15,930 nt of DNA from Candidatus Woesearchaeota archaeon (GTDB lineage Archaea; Nanobdellota; Nanobdellia; SCGC-AAA011-G17; GW2011-AR17): the NCBI GenBank assembly GCA_009691355.1, contig SICW01000012.1, positions 1 to 15,930 on the forward strand, in the 5' to 3' direction. Position 1 is the stretch's first letter; every line of letters begins with the position of its first letter. Under the pieces are notes generated by a model that was given only the letters and a program-made list of their open reading frames with translations, was not told the origin of the DNA and ran no database searches. A program made the translations under genes and the position numbers. Of the stretch, positions 13,301 through 15,930 are shown piece after piece.

Positions 13301-13845
13301 TCAATGAAGAATATGTCCACCTTACTGAGAAGTTTAGCACGTTAAAACTAGAGAAAGAAGATGTGTTAAAGATGATGTATGAGATTGAAAGTAAGAAACA
13401 AGAATCGTTCATGAAAACATTTAAACTCCTTGAAAGGAATTTCAAAGAGATATTTACTTCACTTTCTACAAAAGGAGAAGCAGAATTAGTTCTTGAGACC
13501 CCAGAAAATGTCTTTGATGGAGGAGTAGATATTCGCGTACGTATTGTGGGGAATAAATACCTAGATATTAAGGGGCTTTCTGGGGGAGAGAAAACACTAA
13601 CAGCTTTATCATTTATCTTTGCCATCCAGGAATTTGAACCGTCTTGGTTTTATTTAATGGATGAGGTTGATGCTGCACTAGATAAGAAAAACTCTGAATT
13701 ACTCTCTAAACTCATTGCAAAATATTCCAAAGGAGCACAGTACATTGTTATTTCTCATAATGATGCAATCATTTCTGAAGCACAGACTATTTATGGAGTC
13801 ACTATGCAAGAAGGCATTTCTAAAGTTGTGAGTTTGAAAGTCTAG
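10363..13845 (+). CDS. smc: Chromosome segregation ATPase SMC
   Basis: This 1160-aa protein is a full-length SMC, the ATP-driven ring that compacts and segregates the chromosome. The N-terminal head has GFKSF (11-15) and the Walker A GPNGNGKS (32-39). A long coiled coil runs from about 165 to 510. The hinge (about 517-660) starts TPGVFGTVADLG and ends with the dimer glycines in SGAMIGGF. A second coiled coil runs from about 675 to 1010. The C-terminal head has the ABC signature LSGGEKT (1072-1078), Walker B FYLMDEVDAALD with D1100 and E1101, and the switch His in VISHND. Length is normal. The start is TTG, supported by a GGTGAT ribosome binding site and by MTVITKLSVRGFKSF fitting the family's first strand. 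The usual partners scpA and scpB are not next to it; the region after it holds a remnant and a surface-protein gene. Confidence 0.97.
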   Translation: MTVITKLSVRGFKSFAKKTEVPLLGGFNCFLGPNGNGKSNVVDAICFVLGKSSAKGLRAEKSANLIYNGGKFGKPASEAEVTIYFDNSQKTFPIPDKEVRVTRVVKQSGNSTYYVNDKTMTRQQVLDILAAARIDPDGHNIVLQGDIVHFMEMKPVERRVIIEDIAGISVFEEKKEKAMNELNKTQEKLNEAEIILTEREKTLKDLKKDRDQALEYKELEKNIERNKATRVHLMLKEKSEELEEVEKKYSSFEKEITAIQEEITSLKKEIQEKRRDIEVINVELNEKGDKRQRELGKEIEDLKTRIIKDSSRKDVCDNELKKLKERKQSLEESMKEYAKKVGEAQNKQEKMTKENEDVRKKEESLLLKVDAYKKKHGIINQEDVSKLLEELEQKIEVKQREILDIEEEKQAELRKKDRIEYEMQTLDERITKIQALKKEDQEKFAKLKKNREEFKGITQTLSESLNQSSVYSSQLSNARNKLMDSQEEFAKLRTKSIGIREASAGDMAIKKIISQNTPGVFGTVADLGQVSGKYSLAMEVAAGSRMKSVVVASDAIAAKCIQYLKENKLGVVTFLPLNKLQDRAISAEEKQIAKESGAQGLAIDLVQYESKFGSVFKYVLGGTIVVDDINVARRVGIGRARMVTLTGDLVETSGAMIGGFRRESSAGLGFQQKEVSSGMERLEKDMERLSETVQLLEKKKMENDEEIVYSRERKAVLEAEIRAAEVSIGGTEDIKELEGKRKELVGQAKEFESKQKEFESRISSVEKELGKIKQEKQVHMDTIAKMGSSEVNKELDSFEMQRQGLREQLIKNDSEKNSLQNQIGLYDSEKEKVVSILKNMEKEFESFSKELKNLQEELHANDDILTIKEKHQKQFYAEYKEMFNKRAKCEELIQKKDMLLVRNEERIRSVEGRRNDVSIKKAVLGGEVEGLKKELEQFAEVALRRGIELPELQAEIKNFENILRTMGNVNLRALEIYEKVNEEYVHLTEKFSTLKLEKEDVLKMMYEIESKKQESFMKTFKLLERNFKEIFTSLSTKGEAELVLETPENVFDGGVDIRVRIVGNKYLDIKGLSGGEKTLTALSFIFAIQEFEPSWFYLMDEVDAALDKKNSELLSKLIAKYSKGAQYIVISHNDAIISEAQTIYGVTMQEGISKVVSLKV

Positions 13846-13850
13846 GACAG

Positions 13851-14054
13851 TTATTGATTCCTTACAGTGACATTAAATGTAAACCCATCTATAAGAAATT
13901 CTAGTCCTCTTTGAGAAACACGTACACCCACCTGAGCACCTTCAACTGTTCTTACATAGGGTGCAGCATTACTTGCAATTTGTAAATCCTTCTGGTCGTG
14001 AATCCCATTACACGTAAAAGAGGAGGTCCCTTCAAATATATTTTTGAAAAATTG
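13851..14054 (-). pseudogene. Start-less gene remnant (C-terminal fragment)
   Basis: The minus strand has an open frame of 67 codons that ends in TAA at 13851 and has a TAA just upstream (14055-14057) and no ATG, or GTG/TTG near its beginning. It reads like real protein: FEGTSSFTCNG, then DLQIASNAAPYVRT, GAQVGVRVSQRGLEF and DGFTFNVTV, alternating β strands. I do not recognise the family; the pattern would suit the C terminus of a secreted or pilin-like β protein. Upstream on the same strand a different frame is open and ends at a TGA in the same area, so a frameshift or truncation is possible. It fills most of the 336-nt gap between smc and the surface-protein gene; the remainder is the promoter of the latter. 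Confidence 0.4.
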
Positions 14055-14128
14055 TTAATATTACTAAAGCTACTTCCTCAAAAACTGTCCCCAAATGGAG
14101 ACTAAAACATAGATGTTCCAAAACATAA

Positions 14129-14139
14129 CCTTTAAAAGG
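14129..14139 (+). promoter_or_regulatory. TATA box for the surface-protein gene
   Basis: CCTTTAAAAGG is centred 48 nt before the ATG at 14182, predicting a start near 14160 and a leader of about 22 nt. GGGGGT at 14169-14174 is a possible Shine-Dalgarno sequence. Confidence 0.45.
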
Positions 14140-14181
14140 CAACTGCAGTACACTGGAAGCACAATTTAGGGGGTTTCAAGC

Positions 14182-15930
14182 ATGAAACGATTCATTATAA
14201 GCGTATTATTTGTATTCCTTATGGCATTTGCTTTAGTGGCAGCTGACGACCTTAGTGGAAGTATTAGCAGCCAATCTGGCAATCCAGGAAGTACCGTTAC
14301 ATATACAATAACATATACAAATGCTGGAGCAACAGCAATTACTGTCTCTAGCACAAGTACAAGTCTGAGTGATGGAACAAACACCATTACAGCACCAAGT
14401 ATTAGTAGTGTTAGTGTTCCAGCAGCGAGTAGTGCAATAGTTAGCTTTACGATTACTGTTCCAAGCACCGCAACAGGTACATACACAGGAACTATTACTG
14501 GTACAGATACAAGCAACTCTGCAAATACAGAAACATTGACATATACTTTAACAGTTAATAGTGTTAATTCTATGACTGCAAGTGCTAGTAGTATGAGTCT
14601 TGAACTTCAAGGTGGAAGTGCAGAGACAAGTACATTTAGTCTTACAAACGCAGGAAGTACAACCCTTTCTAGTTTTTCTATTAGCTTTACAAGTTCTGAT
14701 GGGGATACTGCAGTTATCAAAGATAATGATGATGATGAAATAGCTGTCACCTTTACTGGTGCAAGTAGTTCTCTTAGTCCAGGATCAAGTATGACTATTA
14801 CCGTGCATGCTGATCCGGATGACAGTATGGATCTAGGTAGCTATAGTGGAACTATTAATGTTACTGCAACAGGAAGTAGTAGTACCACTGCTTCTCTTAG
14901 CCTTACCACAACCATTAGTCCAGATATTTGTGAAGAAGGAAAACAAGGAAGCGATTTTAATATTGATATCCGAAACCCAGATAGTGGAGATGATTTTGTT
15001 CCAGGGGATACTATTCCTATGGAAATAAAAGTAGAAAATAACGCTAATGATGATTTGGATGTTGAATTAGAAATTACTCTTTACAACCTTGACTCTGGAA
15101 ATAAAGAAGCAGTAGAAAGAGTTTCTGGTTCTGTCAATGAAGATGAAAGTGAAACATTCACTGTTGACTTTGAACTGCCAGAAGATCTTGATGATAAAGA
15201 TGATTATAGGTTCTATGTTCAAGCCCATGAAGATGGAAATGAAGATGATAGCTGTGACTATGAATCTGTAGACATTGACTTGAGTAGAGAAGATGAAGAT
15301 GCAATTATTTCTGAAGCAAGCTTGAGCCCAGCTGTTGGACTTACTTGTGGAGATGATTACAGAGTTTCCCTCTATATTGGTAGTACTGGTGGAGATGGTA
15401 TCAGCGATCTTTATGTTGAGGTTCAAGATGGAGATTTAGGAGTACAAGAAAGCTCTGAAAACTTTGATCTTGGTGATTTTAATGATGATGATAACCAAGA
15501 AAAACTGAGCTTTGATCTTGTTATTCCTACAGATATCACTGAAGGAGACTATTCTTTAGAAGCAATCTTGTATGATAATAATGGGAAGACACTTGATAGT
15601 GAACTTATCACCGTTACTGTGGACTCTTGTACCGCACAAGATCTTGCTGGAGATATTCGTTTAGATATTTCCGATGATTACACTGTTGATGGAGATCAGC
15701 TTACCTTAGGAATGGTTATTACCAATAACGGTGAACAAACCTCTACCTTAACTGTTACTGCAAGTGATGTTGATTGGGCTACCCTTACAGGATCTGAGTA
15801 TCTTGAAAGCCTACAAGCTGCAGATGAAGAGCATGCGTATTTGTACCTTACCCTTGATGCAAGCACTACAGGAAAACATGATCTTGAAGTAACTGTTACT
15901 GATGATCTTGGAAACAGTGTAACAAAAACT
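14182..15930 (+). CDS. Large secreted surface protein with Ig-like repeats (S-layer-like), N-terminal part
   Basis: The frame is open from the ATG at 14182 to the right edge, 583 codons with no stop. Residues 1-20 are a signal peptide (MKRF, hydrophobic core, LVAADD). The next ~250 residues are extremely rich in Ser and Thr, mostly coded by AGT, ACA and ACT, and form β-sandwich units with the SGNPGSTVTYTITYTNAG pattern of archaeal surface proteins (CARDB/NPCBM-associated-like). A second unit begins MSLELQGGSAETSTFSLTNAG. From about residue 250 the composition shifts to Asp and Glu rich, with further β units such as FVPGDTIPMEIKVENNAND and QLTLGMVITNNGEQTS. Few cysteines occur, roughly one per domain boundary (DICEEG, DDSCDYE, LTCGDD, DSCTAQ). 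Such proteins form the S-layer or cell-surface adhesins. The C terminus and any anchor lie outside the window. Confidence 0.85.
   Translation, partial: MKRFIISVLFVFLMAFALVAADDLSGSISSQSGNPGSTVTYTITYTNAGATAITVSSTSTSLSDGTNTITAPSISSVSVPAASSAIVSFTITVPSTATGTYTGTITGTDTSNSANTETLTYTLTVNSVNSMTASASSMSLELQGGSAETSTFSLTNAGSTTLSSFSISFTSSDGDTAVIKDNDDDEIAVTFTGASSSLSPGSSMTITVHADPDDSMDLGSYSGTINVTATGSSSTTASLSLTTTISPDICEEGKQGSDFNIDIRNPDSGDDFVPGDTIPMEIKVENNANDDLDVELEITLYNLDSGNKEAVERVSGSVNEDESETFTVDFELPEDLDDKDDYRFYVQAHEDGNEDDSCDYESVDIDLSREDEDAIISEASLSPAVGLTCGDDYRVSLYIGSTGGDGISDLYVEVQDGDLGVQESSENFDLGDFNDDDNQEKLSFDLVIPTDITEGDYSLEAILYDNNGKTLDSELITVTVDSCTAQDLAGDIRLDISDDYTVDGDQLTLGMVITNNGEQTSTLTVTASDVDWATLTGSEYLESLQAADEEHAYLYLTLDASTTGKHDLEVTVTDDLGNSVTKT

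Noticed and set aside
14058..14180. Minus-strand frame with FEEVALVILTIF before the remnant
   Set aside because: It is short, overlaps the surface-protein promoter and lacks a convincing start; it is mentioned only as possible evidence for a frameshift.
14166..14516. Minus-strand 116-codon frame opposite the surface-protein gene
   Set aside because: It mirrors the low-complexity Ser/Thr codons (Val/Leu-rich shadow) and sits fully inside a clear gene on the other strand.

Overview
The window most likely comes from the chromosome of a small-genome archaeon, probably of the DPANN type (Woesearchaeota- or Pacearchaeota-like); the phylum is an inference. Evidence: many genes have an archaeal TATA box centred 24-29 nt before the start codon (leaderless transcripts), coding is dense and AT-rich, RNase HII is of the archaeal type (GSGYPSDP motif), an archaeal/bacterial-type SMC is present, and there are large secreted Ser/Thr- and Asp-rich surface proteins. 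No RNA genes, CRISPR arrays, insertion sequences or origins were recognised.

Layout. 1-1289: the 3' end of a TIM-barrel amidohydrolase and leaderless rnhB. 1343-2615: a two-gene operon for exported proteins, one helical with internal repeats and one a very acidic small lipoprotein. 2629-4659 (minus strand): a 366-aa protein whose C-terminal half matches the RelA/SpoT nucleotidyltransferase fold, preceded in the same direction by a pentameric ligand-gated ion channel (Cys-loop-type receptor). 4818-8406: nrdR and an adenosylcobalamin-dependent class II ribonucleotide reductase, only 10 nt apart, with two palindromes resembling NrdR boxes just before nrdR. 8585-9318: a cytosolic C39-like cysteine peptidase and an 81-aa CxxC protein. 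9319-10252 (minus): a DUF1003 membrane protein and an unrecognised 139-aa protein. 10363-13845: a full-length SMC ATPase. 13851-14054 (minus): a start-less gene remnant. 14182 to the right edge: the N-terminal part of a large secreted surface (S-layer-like) protein.

Working together: nrdR-nrdJ is a clear self-regulating unit for deoxynucleotide supply; RNase HII and SMC serve genome maintenance. The least expected content is the minus-strand pair of a RelA/SpoT-like enzyme and a ligand-gated channel. Both are uncommon in archaea, and together they suggest a sensing or signalling module, although a functional link is only inferred from position.
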